NCBI GenBank assembly: GCA_023423695.1
Contig: JAFAFA010000027.1
Span: forward strand, 97,787 to 161,786
Reading direction: 5' to 3'
Length of the DNA stretch: 64,000 nucleotides
Source: Pseudomonadota bacterium
Lineage (GTDB): Bacteria > Pseudomonadota > Alphaproteobacteria > Azospirillales > Azospirillaceae
Under the pieces are notes generated by a model that was not told the DNA's origin, did no database searches, and saw only the letters and a program-made list of their open reading frames with translations. Within the stretch, counting starts at the first letter, position 1, and every line of letters starts with the position of its first letter. Of this stretch, positions 53,718-62,202 are shown one piece after another. The position numbers were made by a program, and so were the translations under genes.

Positions 53718-54524
53718 TCACGCCGCGCCGGACAGATGGCGCGAGAGGAACTGCCGCACCCGGTCCGAGTCGGGGTCGGTCAGCACCTTGTCGGGTGACC
53801 CCTCCTCCTCGATCCGCCCCTGGTGCAGGAACACCACCTTGGACGCCACTTCGCGGGCGAAACCCATCTCGTGCGTCACCAGGATCATCGTGCTGCCTTC
53901 ATCCGCCAGCTGGCGGATGACGCGCAGAACCTCGCCGACCAGCTCGGGGTCCAGCGCCGAGGTCGGTTCGTCGAACAGCATCACCTTCGGCTGCATGGCG
54001 AGCGCGCGCGCGATGGCCGCGCGCTGCTGCTGCCCGCCCGACAGCTGGACCGGGTAGGCGTCGGCCTTCGCCAGGATGCCGACCTTGTCCAGGAGCCCGC
54101 GGGCGCGGTCGATGGCCTCCGCCTTCGGCACGCCAAGGACATGCACCGGCGCCTCGATCACATTTTCCAGGATGGTCATGTGGGTCCAGAGGTTGAAGCT
54201 CTGGAACACCATGCCGAGGCTCGTGCGGATGCGCTCCACCTGACGCGTGTCGGCGGGGACGGTGGCGCCGCGGCGGGTCTTCTTCAGCGCGATGGCCTCG
54301 CCGCCGATGACGACGCGTCCGTCGTCCGGGATCTCAAGCATGTTGATGCAGCGCAGCAGCGTGCTCTTGCCCGAGCCCGACGAGCCGATCAGCGTGATCA
54401 CGTCGCCTTCGCGCGCGGTCAGCGACACGCCCTTCAGCACCTCCAGCTCGCCGAACCGCTTGTGCAAATCCTCCACGACGACGGCGGCGGGTGCGGAGTC
54501 GCTGACGGGCGGATGGCGATGCAT
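53718..54524 (-). CDS. Polar amino-acid ABC transporter ATPase (HisP-type)
   Basis: 268 residues. Walker A GSSGSGKS at 47-54, Q loop MVFQSFNLWTHMT, signature LSGGQQQRAAIARALAMQPK at 161, Walker B VMLFDEPTSALDPE and H loop LVTHEMGFAREVA are all intact. The 12-residue extension around KKTRRGATVPADTRQ is typical of HisP. Its gene comes first in the four-gene set (ATPase, binding protein, two permeases), all on the minus strand. The start is the ATG giving MHRHPPVSDS; no strong ribosome binding site is seen. Confidence 0.94.
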   Translation of the reverse strand: MHRHPPVSDSAPAAVVVEDLHKRFGELEVLKGVSLTAREGDVITLIGSSGSGKSTLLRCINMLEIPDDGRVVIGGEAIALKKTRRGATVPADTRQVERIRTSLGMVFQSFNLWTHMTILENVIEAPVHVLGVPKAEAIDRARGLLDKVGILAKADAYPVQLSGGQQQRAAIARALAMQPKVMLFDEPTSALDPELVGEVLRVIRQLADEGSTMILVTHEMGFAREVASKVVFLHQGRIEEEGSPDKVLTDPDSDRVRQFLSRHLSGAA

Positions 54525-54661
54525 GCGTGGGAACCGGCAGGGTTGTGGGGACTGGTTATGGTTTGACCATTGCGGCACAGGCTAGACCGGCGCGTAGGCG
54601 TTCCGCAACGCGGATTTCACACGCCGCGCACGTTGTGCCGCTTGTGTCGGAAAATGATGCG

Positions 54662-56353
54662 TCACCACAACAAAAGTACCAGAATCTGCGGCCCCAGGAT
54701 GCGCAGGCACATCGCCAGCGGATAGACCGTGGCATAGGCCAGCGCCGGGGCCTCCGACGCGACCAGCGCGTTGGCGTAGGCCAGCCCCGGCGGGTTGGTC
54801 TGGGCGCCGGCCAGCACGCCGCAGATGGTCAGGAAGTTCAGCTTCATCAGTCCGCGGGCGATCAGCCCGGTCAGCAGCAGCGGTACCAGCGTCACCAACA
54901 CGCCCCACATCATCCAGGGCCATCCGGCGCCGCTCGACAGCGTGGCGACGAAGCGGTCGCCCGACGCGATGCCCAGCACGGCCAGGAACAGGACGATGCC
55001 GATCTCGCGCAGCGCCAGGTTAGCGGCCGGCGGCATGAACCAAACCAGCGGTCCGATATGGCCGATGCGGCCCAGGATCAACGCCACGATCAGCGGCCCG
55101 CCGGCGAGGCCCAGCCGCAGCGGCGCCGGCATTCCCGGCAGGAAGATCGGAATGGCGCCCAGCGCCGCACCCAGCGCGATGCCCAGGAACAGCGGGATCA
55201 TCTCCACCTGCTGCAGCTTGCGGGCGGAGTTGCCGAAGACCTGCCCGACGGAGGCGAGGCTTTCGGGCCGGCCGATCACCGTCAGGATGTCGCCGAACTG
55301 CAGCTTCAGCGCCGGCGTCGGCACCAGCTCCACGCCCGACCGGTTGACGCGGCTGACCACCACGTCATGGGCCTCCTGCAGGTTCAGGGCGGCGATCGAC
55401 TTGCCCAGCACGCCGTTGTTGGTGACGACGATGCGCTCCCATTTCAGGTCGGTGCCCTTGGTGGTCAGCGGGTGGTCGAACTCCTGCCCCAGCAGAGCCC
55501 GCACCTGCTCCAGCTTCGGCCGCGGCCCGACCACATGCAGCACGTCGCCCAGCTTCAGGCGGGTGCCGTCATGCGGGACGCAGAGCTTGCCGTCGCACAG
55601 CAGGCGCGAGGCGATCACCCCCTGGCCGCACAGCAGGTCGATGGAGCCGAGCGCCTTGCCTTCAAGCTCCGGGTTGCGGACGGCCAGATCCATCGTCTCC
55701 AGCCTGGACACCTCGGCGCGGCGGCACTCCTCGAAGCGGGCGGCCTCCGCCTCCGGGTCGATGCGGAACAGGATGCGGACGGCGGCCATCGCCAGCAGGT
55801 TGCCGGCGATGCCAAAGGGATAGGTGACGGCGAAGGCGAGGCCGGGCAGGGCCATCACCGCCGCGTCGGCCCCGACCTCCGTCAGGACCTGCTGGGTGGC
55901 GGCGAGCGCCGGGGCGTTGGTCACGGCACCGGCGAACACCCCCAGCGAGGACCCCAGCGACAGCGCCCCCGACGAGACCAGCGCCGCGGTCAGCAGGATG
56001 CTCGACCCAACCATCAGCAGCGCCAGCCCGTTCAGCGCCAGCCCGGTGCGGCGCAACGCCGCGAAGAAGCCGGGACCGACCTGGATGCCGATGGTGTAGA
56101 CGAACAGGATCAACCCGAAGTCGCGGATGAAGTCCATCATCTCCGGATTGAAGGCGATGCCCGCCTGCTTGGCGATGTGGCCGCCGGCGATGCCGGAAAA
56201 CAGCACGCCGCCGATCCCCAGCCCGACCCCGCGGATTTTGATATGGCCGAGCGCCACGCCGGCCGCCGACACGAGGCCGAGCATGAGGACCACCCGCGCG
56301 ATCGGCGGCATGGCCTGGAGGATGTCTGCGAAGGCCGACGTGAAGGCCGACAT
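54662..56353 (-). CDS. YidE/AspT-family putative transporter
   Basis: 563 residues. Two blocks of about five TM segments each (VVLMLGLVSAAGVALGHIKI; FIRDFGLILFVYTIGIQVGP; GLALLMVGSSILLTAALVSS; and near the C terminus FLTICGVLAGAQTNPPGLAY) flank a central soluble region with two RCK_C/TrkA_C domains (about residues 205-370). The duplicated motif GAVTNAPALAATQQVL / GAQTNPPGLAYANAL is the AspT/YidE hallmark. AspT exchanges aspartate and alanine; YidE substrates are unknown. It lies next to an amino-acid ABC operon but has its own upstream region. Confidence 0.9.
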   Translation of the reverse strand: MSAFTSAFADILQAMPPIARVVLMLGLVSAAGVALGHIKIRGVGLGIGGVLFSGIAGGHIAKQAGIAFNPEMMDFIRDFGLILFVYTIGIQVGPGFFAALRRTGLALNGLALLMVGSSILLTAALVSSGALSLGSSLGVFAGAVTNAPALAATQQVLTEVGADAAVMALPGLAFAVTYPFGIAGNLLAMAAVRILFRIDPEAEAARFEECRRAEVSRLETMDLAVRNPELEGKALGSIDLLCGQGVIASRLLCDGKLCVPHDGTRLKLGDVLHVVGPRPKLEQVRALLGQEFDHPLTTKGTDLKWERIVVTNNGVLGKSIAALNLQEAHDVVVSRVNRSGVELVPTPALKLQFGDILTVIGRPESLASVGQVFGNSARKLQQVEMIPLFLGIALGAALGAIPIFLPGMPAPLRLGLAGGPLIVALILGRIGHIGPLVWFMPPAANLALREIGIVLFLAVLGIASGDRFVATLSSGAGWPWMMWGVLVTLVPLLLTGLIARGLMKLNFLTICGVLAGAQTNPPGLAYANALVASEAPALAYATVYPLAMCLRILGPQILVLLLW

Positions 56354-56903
56354 GGGAGGACTCGCTTGCTGAACACGATTGGGCAGGGGGCCGGCATGTC
56401 CCGGACGGGCTCCAGGAAAGCCGAAACGCTCCCCGCGAACGGGGGAACGTCAGGGCCACGATGCGGCAGCGTGGCATGGTAAGGCGTTGATTCAGCACAA
56501 GCGGTCCGGCATTTGTCCCGCCGTCTCCGGCACCCCCGCGCTGCATCCCGCGCATGGGAGCGCAGCGCTGCGAGGCTGTCCGAATGCCGCAGGACAACGT
56601 CCGATTGCTCGAACTCCATCCAAATTTTGCCACTTTCTCCCTATAGACCTTATCTCAAGCAACCGGCGACGCATGTCGCGCGCATCGGCGTCCCCCCTAG
56701 CGCCACCGCAGCGACGAACGGACGCCGTTCCACCGAGCATCGTCTGGCCGGACCCGGCCGGGCGCGCGGCCATCGCGAGAACCCCCTCGCGGTGGCCTTT
56801 TTCTTTGCGTGGCTCTTGCCGCGGCGACGCCATTCTTGCTCCGGCTTTTCCCCCGCCCTGTGCTATAGCAGCGCCTCCCTCAACCGGAGGCGCGACCCGT
56901 CCC
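56354..56903. other. 550-bp divergent region upstream of ccmA, with candidate leader RNA
   Basis: No protein gene. It has a -10-like TATAGA at 56642-56647, a GAACGG-ACG-CCGTTC stem near 56717, a terminator at 56768-56806 and a second -10-like TATAGC at 56864-56869. The plus-strand terminator has no upstream plus-strand gene, so a short RNA of roughly 150 nt or a ccm attenuator is implied. Confidence 0.55.
56702..56806 (+). promoter_or_regulatory. Terminator/antiterminator pair ahead of ccmA
   Basis: A rho-independent terminator is formed by GGCCATCGCGAG (56768-56779) and CTCGCGGTGGCC (56786-56797), one wobble in 12 bp, loop AACCCC, then TTTTTCTTT. An upstream GCCACCGC (56702-56709) is the exact complement of GCGGTGGC (56789-56796), which is the terminator 3' arm, so the two structures exclude each other. 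This is the layout of a transcription attenuator or riboswitch expression platform. Confidence 0.6.
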
Positions 56904-57587
56904 ATGCCCGTTTTTTCCGGATCCGAGCTGACCTGCCTGCGTGGCGACCGGCTGGTCTTCACCGGGCTGGAGTTCCGCGTCGCCCCCGGCGGCGCGCTGG
57001 TGCTGCTCGGCCCCAACGGCAGCGGCAAGTCCAGCCTGCTGCGGGTGATGGCCGGGCTGCTGAAGCCGCTGCGCGGCACGCTCGGCTGGGATGGAGTATC
57101 GGTTGCCGAGGATCCCGACGGCCACCGGGCGCGGGTGCAGTATGTCGGCCATCTGGACGCGGTGAAGCCGGTGCTGACGGCGGCGGAGAACCTCGCCTTC
57201 TGGGCGGCGCTGGCCGGGGCCGCCGATCCGGCCGCCAATGCGCGGGCGGCGCTCGCCCGGCTGGGGGTGCCGCACATCGCCGGGGTGCCGGGCCGCTACC
57301 TGTCGGCCGGACAGAAGCGCCGGCTGAACCTGGCGCGGCTGCTGGCCGCACCGGCGACCTTGTGGCTGCTCGACGAACCGACCGTGGCGCTCGACCGTGC
57401 CGCCATTGCCCTGTTCGAGGGGCTGATCGCCGAACACCGCGCCGAGGGCGGCATGGTGGTGCTGTCCACCCACACCGACATCGCCACCCCCGGCGGCGAG
57501 GAACTGCATCTGGACGACTTCACCCCCTACGCCGACGATGAAGAGGGCGGCGGCGAAGATCTTGAAGAAGAGGGAGCCGCGCCATGA
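56904..57587 (+). CDS. ccmA: Haem exporter ATP-binding protein CcmA
   Basis: ATPase subunit of the CcmAB haem-handling ABC complex for cytochrome c maturation. 227 residues: Walker A GPNGSGKSSLL at 36-46, VQYVGHLDAVKPVLTAAENL (the CcmA Q-loop region), signature YLSAGQKRRLNLARLL and Walker B LWLLDEPTVALD. The last 20 residues are a Glu/Asp tail. The stop overlaps the ccmB ATG (ATGA). The frame is open far upstream, through the leader, but the ATG at MPVFSGSELTC fits the family. Confidence 0.94.
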   Translation: MPVFSGSELTCLRGDRLVFTGLEFRVAPGGALVLLGPNGSGKSSLLRVMAGLLKPLRGTLGWDGVSVAEDPDGHRARVQYVGHLDAVKPVLTAAENLAFWAALAGAADPAANARAALARLGVPHIAGVPGRYLSAGQKRRLNLARLLAAPATLWLLDEPTVALDRAAIALFEGLIAEHRAEGGMVVLSTHTDIATPGGEELHLDDFTPYADDEEGGGEDLEEEGAAP

Positions 57588-58249
57588 GCCGTTTCCTGCG
57601 CCTTGTGGCGCGCGATCTGCGGCTGGCCCTGCGCCAGGGGTCGGACGCCACCATCGCCGTCATGTTCTTCGTCCTGTGCGTGGTGCTGTTCCCCTTCGGC
57701 GTCGGGCCGGAGCCGAACATCCTCGCCCGCATCGCCGCCGGCGTGATCTGGGTGGCGGCGCTGCTCGCCTCGCTGCTGTCGCTGGAGCGGCTGTTCCAGA
57801 CCGATTACGAGGACGGCTCGCTGGAGCTTCTGTCGCTGTCGTCCCTGCCGCTGGAGGCCGCGGTGCTGGCGAAGACGCTGGCCCATTGGCTGGTGACCGG
57901 CGTGCCGCTGATCGTCGCCGCGCCGCTGCTGGCCGTCCTGCTGAACATGGACGCGCAGGGCTTCGGCGTTCTGGTGCTGACCCTGACGCTGGGCACGCCG
58001 ATTCTCAGCCTGATCGGCTCCATCGGCGCCGCGCTGACCCTGGGGGCACGGCGCGGCGGCGTGCTGCTGTCGCTGCTGATCCTGCCGCTCTACATCCCGG
58101 TGCTGATCTTCGGCGCCGGCGCCATCGACGCCGCCATCAACAGCCTGACGCCGCGCCCGCACCTGCTGCTGCTCGCCGGCATCCTCGCCGCCGCGCTGCC
58201 GCTCGCCCCCTGGGCGGGTGCCGCGGCGTTGCGTCAGGCGGTGGAGTAG
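57584..58249 (+). CDS. ccmB: Haem exporter protein CcmB
   Basis: Membrane subunit partner of CcmA. 221 residues with six TM segments (DATIAVMFFVLCVVLFPFGV; AAGVIWVAALLASLLSLERL; THWLVTG-type LAHWLVTGVPLIVAAPLLAV). The family block LFQTDYEDGSLELLSLSSLP and GARRGGVLLSLLILPLYIPV are clear. It is translationally coupled to ccmA; ccmC and the rest of the ccm set are not in the window. Confidence 0.95.
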   Translation: MSRFLRLVARDLRLALRQGSDATIAVMFFVLCVVLFPFGVGPEPNILARIAAGVIWVAALLASLLSLERLFQTDYEDGSLELLSLSSLPLEAAVLAKTLAHWLVTGVPLIVAAPLLAVLLNMDAQGFGVLVLTLTLGTPILSLIGSIGAALTLGARRGGVLLSLLILPLYIPVLIFGAGAIDAAINSLTPRPHLLLLAGILAAALPLAPWAGAAALRQAVE

Positions 58250-58273
58250 GGAAGGGGCAGCGTTGGCTTCTCC

Positions 58274-58867
58274 CTACGACTTCGGCGCTTTCTCCGGCAG
58301 CAGCTTCTCGATCGCCTCGCGCACCTTGTCCGCTTCGGGGTCGGTCACGGTGGAGAACCAGGACACCAGCCTGCCGTCCGGGCCGACCAGATATTTGTGG
58401 AAGTTCCAGCGCGGCTTGGCGAGGAAGCCCATCTCGTCCGAGGCCCAGCGGTAGAAGGGGTGGGCGCCGTCGCCCGACACCACCGTCTTGTCCGTCATTG
58501 GGAAGTCGACCCGATAATTGACCTCGCAGAAGTCCTTGATCTGGTTCGCGCTCCCCGGCTCCTGCCCGCCGAAATCGTCGGACGGCACACCGAGCACCAC
58601 CAGCCCACGGTCGCGGTAGCTCTGCCACAGCGCCTGCAAGCCCTTGTATTGCGGGGTGAAACCGCATTGCGAGGCGGTGTTCACCACCAGGATCGCCTTG
58701 CCCTCGAACTGCGACAGCGGCAGCGGCTGTCCGTCGATGCCCTGGAAGGTGAAGCTGTAGGCATTGGTTGCACTGCTGGCGGCCATGGCGCTGGTGGCTC
58801 CCATCATGGAAAGGACCGCAGCCACGGCGGCCAGTGTGACGGTATGAAAGCGGGTCCGGACGGTCAT
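58274..58867 (-). CDS. Periplasmic glutathione peroxidase family protein
   Basis: 197 residues. The signal peptide (FHTVTLAAVAAVLSMMGATS, cleavage near AMAA) exports it. The GPX domain has the peroxidatic Cys68 in VNTASQCGFTPQYKGL, GGQEPGSANQIKDFC with the conserved Gln, and WNFHKYLVGPDG with the conserved Trp/Asn. It reduces peroxides or lipid hydroperoxides using thiols; a periplasmic GPX may use thioredoxin-like partners. It is convergent with ccmB (24 bp), hinting at no shared control. Confidence 0.93.
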   Translation of the reverse strand: MTVRTRFHTVTLAAVAAVLSMMGATSAMAASSATNAYSFTFQGIDGQPLPLSQFEGKAILVVNTASQCGFTPQYKGLQALWQSYRDRGLVVLGVPSDDFGGQEPGSANQIKDFCEVNYRVDFPMTDKTVVSGDGAHPFYRWASDEMGFLAKPRWNFHKYLVGPDGRLVSWFSTVTDPEADKVREAIEKLLPEKAPKS

Positions 58868-59287
58868 CGGTATGGCTCTGCGGCTGGGGTCGATATCGGC
58901 GGCGTCGGAAACGCGGGGGATGGCGACATCCTTACATACGATGCCTCATACGCTCTCCGGTGCCTATCGGATCAGGCGGACGGCGAACAGGATCAGGCAT
59001 CCGCCCGCTGCATCCGGCCTACCCCCACCGGATGGGTAGCGATGCCGCCCCCCGCACAACAGCTTCATAGGTAAGGATGCGCGGCGACCAGACCGCCGCC
59101 CGCCCTCCTTTCAGCCGGACGCCGCCCGAAAAATGTCTCACCCGGTCCAGCCAAAGCCTGAGCATAAGAGCTTACCCCATCGAAATGGGTACGCGGCCCT
59201 CCGCCCCGTCCCTGTCCACATCGCCGCCACCGTCAACACCCAGCCGCCACAAGCCCAGCCGCAAGCCCATCCAAGGAGAACAGGCCG
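58868..59287. other. Intergenic region between gpx-like and His-rich protein genes
   Basis: 420 bp with no convincing gene. It carries two copies of the dispersed element: minus-strand GTAAGGATG at 58927-58935 and plus-strand GTAAGGATG at 59071-59079, pointing away from each other. The sequence otherwise shows no clear promoter or repeat. Confidence 0.5.
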
Positions 59288-59671
59288 ATGAACGCCGGAG
59301 CCACCATGCAGCACCCCCGGATGCCGGAGATGGCCGTGCGCCGTGTGGCCGGGGCGGTCGCCAGGACGGCCGGTGCCGCGGTTGCCGTCCTGCTGCTCGG
59401 CGCCGCGCTGTCGACGCCGTCCTTCGCCGATCCGGGGGACCATGGCCGCGGCCATGCCTGGGGCCATCACAAGCACAAGAAGAAGCATCATCACCATGAC
59501 GACGGCCCGGTCGTCATCTATGGCGCACCGCCGCCGGTGGTCGTGGTTCCCGCTCCGCCGCCCCCGCCGCGGGTTGTCTACGCGCCGTCCTATGCGCCGC
59601 CCGCCGTCGTCTATGCCCCGCCGCCCCCGCCGCCGGGCGTCAGCGTCCAGATGAACATTCCGCTCCGCTGA
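59288..59671 (+). CDS. Secreted His/Lys- and Pro-rich protein
   Basis: 127 residues, not a known family by eye. A signal peptide (VARTAGAAVAVLLLGAALST, cleavage after SFA) is followed by a His/Lys cluster (HAWGHHKHKKKHHHHDD) and a Pro/Val/Tyr-rich repeat tail (VVYAPSYAPPAVVYAPPPPP). The His cluster suggests metal binding and the Pro-rich part an extended envelope-spanning segment; similar low-complexity proteins are frequent in Azospirillum-like genomes. CAAGGAGAA before the ATG supports translation. A terminator follows. Confidence 0.65.
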   Translation: MNAGATMQHPRMPEMAVRRVAGAVARTAGAAVAVLLLGAALSTPSFADPGDHGRGHAWGHHKHKKKHHHHDDGPVVIYGAPPPVVVVPAPPPPPRVVYAPSYAPPAVVYAPPPPPPGVSVQMNIPLR

Positions 59672-60012
59672 CGATCCCCTGTTTCGAACCCCCCGGGCTG
59701 TCCGGCCCGTCCGGCCGCCGGGGCGTTTTTGCGTTCCGGCTGTGACCATCCTGTGTCCTCCCTGCCGCCCCGGTCACCACTCCGGCCTCACCCAGCACCC
59801 TGCCTCCGCCCGACCGCCGGTCCGCAAGACCTGAAAAGCCTGCACCGCCAGTCCTTTCGTGACAGGACCCATCCGCACCGCTAGGATCGCGCGGCCCGTC
59901 GCGAAGGCGGTAGACCGTTCGGATGGTTTACGGAAACTCAACCGATCTCCGGCCTTCTGTCGGTTGGATGCATCCTGCGGTCCGTGGCGGGTAGGGGTAG
60001 GGAGAAGACCGG
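59672..60012. other. Intergenic region between His-rich protein gene and motA
   Basis: 341 bp. The first 60 bp hold the terminator; the remainder shows no clear gene, promoter or repeat that I can support. The motA transcript probably starts in its last 100 bp. Confidence 0.45.
59691..59730 (+). terminator. Probable terminator after the His-rich protein gene
   Basis: CCCCGG / CCGGGG outer pairing around a GC-rich inner stem (GGGC/GCCC), then CGTTTTTGCG. It lies 20 nt after the stop codon. Confidence 0.55.
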
Positions 60013-60873
60013 ATGTTCGTGATCATCGGTTTGGTCATCGTGGTGGTCAGCGTGTTCGGCGGCTACATCCTCGGCGGCGGCCATATGGGCGTGCTGTGGA
60101 TGCCGTTCGAGTTCATGATCATTCTCGGATCGGCCGCCGGGGCGTTCTTCATCGCCAATCCCAAGTCCGTGGTCACCCACACCGGCAAGGAGCTGGGCCA
60201 CCTCTTCAAGGGTCCGAAATACAAGAAGGAGGACTTCCTGGAGGTCCTCACGATGATGTATCAGGTCTTCAAGATCGCGAAGACCAAGGGCTTGCTGGCG
60301 CTGGAACAGCACATCGAAAAGCCGGAGGACTCCCCGCTTTTCCAGCAGTTCCCGAAATTCTACGGCGATCACCATGCCATCGCCTTCCTCTGCACCTATC
60401 TCCGTCTGATGTCGCTGGGCGCCGACAACCCCCACGAACTGGTCGACCTGATGGACGAGGATATCGAGACGATGCACCACGAACACCAGCGGATCGCCGA
60501 CGCCATCCAGGCGGTTGCCGACGCGGTGCCGGCGCTGGGCATCGTCGCCGCGGTGCTGGGCGTGATTCACACCATGGGCTCGATCACCGAACCGCCGGAG
60601 GTGCTGGGCAAGCTGATCGGCGGCGCGCTGGTCGGCACCTTCACCGGCATTCTGGTCGCCTACGGCTTCCTCGCCCCCATCGCCAGCGGCCTGAAGAACA
60701 TCTACCACGCCGAAGGCAGGTACTATCACGCGATGAAGACCGGCCTGATCGCGCATCTGTCCGGCTACGCGCCCGCCATTTCGGTCGAATACGCGCGCAA
60801 CGTGCTGGAACCGGAATACCGTCCGACCTTCGCCCAGGTGGAAGAGGCGACCTCCGCCCTGCCGCCGGCCTGA
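60013..60873 (+). CDS. motA: Flagellar motor stator protein MotA
   Basis: Stator subunit coupling ion flow to flagellar rotation. 286 residues, four TM segments: two N-terminal (MFVIIGLVIVVVSVFGGYIL; FEFMIILGSAAGAFFIANPK) and two later (AVADAVPALGIVAAVLGVIH; LIGGALVGTFTGILVAYGFL). The family signature ALGIVAAVLGVIHTMGSI and the cytoplasmic loop with EDFLEVLTMMYQVFKIAKTK are typical. No motB follows; the next gene is a FemAB-like enzyme 29 bp downstream. Confidence 0.95.
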   Translation: MFVIIGLVIVVVSVFGGYILGGGHMGVLWMPFEFMIILGSAAGAFFIANPKSVVTHTGKELGHLFKGPKYKKEDFLEVLTMMYQVFKIAKTKGLLALEQHIEKPEDSPLFQQFPKFYGDHHAIAFLCTYLRLMSLGADNPHELVDLMDEDIETMHHEHQRIADAIQAVADAVPALGIVAAVLGVIHTMGSITEPPEVLGKLIGGALVGTFTGILVAYGFLAPIASGLKNIYHAEGRYYHAMKTGLIAHLSGYAPAISVEYARNVLEPEYRPTFAQVEEATSALPPA

Positions 60874-60902
60874 TCCGGCAGCCTGATTCATCGGAGGCGC
60901 CG

Positions 60903-61862
60903 ATGCCGGACATCGACATCGCCTGGAACGAGGGCACGGTCGGCGATTGGGACGCGCTGTTCGCCCGCGCCCCCCGCTCGACCCTGCTGCAGAGCTTCGC
61001 CTATGGCCGCGCCATGGGCCGCACCTATGGTCATGTTCCGCGGCTGGGCGTGATCCGTCGCGGCGGCGAGCCGCTGGGGCTCGTCCAGACGCTCGACCGC
61101 CGCATGCTGAAGCTGTTCCACGACCGCCAGTGCTACCGCGGTCCGCTCTGGCTCGACGGCACGATCCCCGATGCCGACACTCTGGAGCCGGTGTTCCGCC
61201 TGCTGCGGCGGGCCTGCCCGCGCTCGCCGCTCAGCCGCGCCAGCCTTCTGCCGGAACTGCCCGCCGGACCGGAGACGGAGGCGCTGCTTGCCCGCTGCGG
61301 CTTCCGCAAGGTCGGCCCCGGCTACCGGACCGTCTGGTTCGACCTGACCCGCAACGAGGAGGCGATGCGTGCCGGTCTTGCCCGCGATTGGCGCCAGCGG
61401 CTGCGCGGGGCGGAGAAGGCCGGTCTCGTCCTCGACGTCGATTGGAAGGCCGACAACCTGCCCTGGCTGATGAAGCAGGAGCACGACCAGGCACTGGGCA
61501 AGGGCTTCCGCGCCATGACCGGTCCGCTGGCCGTCCGCCTGCGCAATGCCATGGTCAAAGGCGGCGGCCGCGCCGATGGGGCGCTGATGGTGACGGCGCT
61601 CGACGGTCGCAAGCCGGTGGCCTGCGGCCTGTTCTTCCGCCACGGCATCTGCGCCACCAGCCAGATCAGCTGGGCCGACGAGTCCGGCCGCAAGAGCGGC
61701 GCCATGCGGCTGGTGTTGTGGAAGGCGATGCAGGAGTTGAAGCAGCGCGGCGTCCGCACGCTCGACCTCGGCGGCATCAATCCCGACACCGCCCCCGGCG
61801 TCACCGAGTTCAAGCTCGGTACCGGCGGGGAGGCGGTGGAGACGGTCGGGCAGTATCGCTGA
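60903..61862 (+). CDS. FemAB/BioF2-like GNAT acyltransferase
   Basis: 319 residues. Pattern of the FemAB-related acetyltransferase domain: TLLQSFAYGRAMGRTYGHVP, RLGVIRRGGEPLGLVQTLDR, YRTVWFDLTRNEEAMRAGLA, and the C-terminal GNAT half with ISWADESGRKSGAMRLVLWK and RTLDLGGINPDTAPGVTEFK. FemAB-type proteins use aminoacyl-tRNA or acyl-CoA to modify peptidoglycan or polysaccharide precursors; alphaproteobacterial members are often linked to exopolysaccharide modification. The substrate is unknown. It is 29 bp after motA and possibly co-transcribed. Confidence 0.8.
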   Translation: MPDIDIAWNEGTVGDWDALFARAPRSTLLQSFAYGRAMGRTYGHVPRLGVIRRGGEPLGLVQTLDRRMLKLFHDRQCYRGPLWLDGTIPDADTLEPVFRLLRRACPRSPLSRASLLPELPAGPETEALLARCGFRKVGPGYRTVWFDLTRNEEAMRAGLARDWRQRLRGAEKAGLVLDVDWKADNLPWLMKQEHDQALGKGFRAMTGPLAVRLRNAMVKGGGRADGALMVTALDGRKPVACGLFFRHGICATSQISWADESGRKSGAMRLVLWKAMQELKQRGVRTLDLGGINPDTAPGVTEFKLGTGGEAVETVGQYR

Positions 61863-61911
61863 CCCTGACGCCCCTGATGATCTTTGCCTGATGATGGCCT
61901 GACCGGATCCG

Positions 61912-61929
61912 GCTATCCTTACCTGCGTG
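61912..61929 (-). repeat. Dispersed intergenic element, 18-nt copy 2
   Basis: Minus-strand CACGCAGGTAAGGATAGC, identical to the copy at 34877-34894. It lies 50 bp after the FemAB-like gene and 28 bp before a small ORF, antisense to both. Confidence 0.75.
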
Positions 61930-61957
61930 CCGACCCGACACAGCCTTTCCGCACGGG

Positions 61958-62140
61958 ATGTCCGCCATGTCCGACCTCGAACCGTTGAAGCCCGGTGAAG
62001 CCGACGTCGCCATCGAACGCGCGATGCAGCAGCGGCCGAAGGCGATGATCATCCGTGAAAAGCTGCAGAAGATGCTGGATGACGAGAACACCGCGCGGCA
62101 ATTCGTCGGCGCCATCCGGACCATGATGAACAAGGAATAG
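61958..62140 (+). CDS. Small conserved-looking hypothetical protein (60 residues)
   Basis: Sequence MSAMSDLEPLKPGEADVAIE continuing QRPKAMIIREKLQKMLDDEN and ending TMMNKE is helical, charged and globular in composition, without signal or TM. A second in-frame ATG 9 nt downstream is an alternative start. It is not recognised. It lies between the FemAB-like gene and the convergent M23 peptidase gene. Confidence 0.6.
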   Translation: MSAMSDLEPLKPGEADVAIERAMQQRPKAMIIREKLQKMLDDENTARQFVGAIRTMMNKE

Positions 62141-62202
62141 GCGCAACCTTGCGGCCATCACCGGCGGCCATCGCCGCCGGCATGCCGATCAGCGGCCGGC
62201 CA

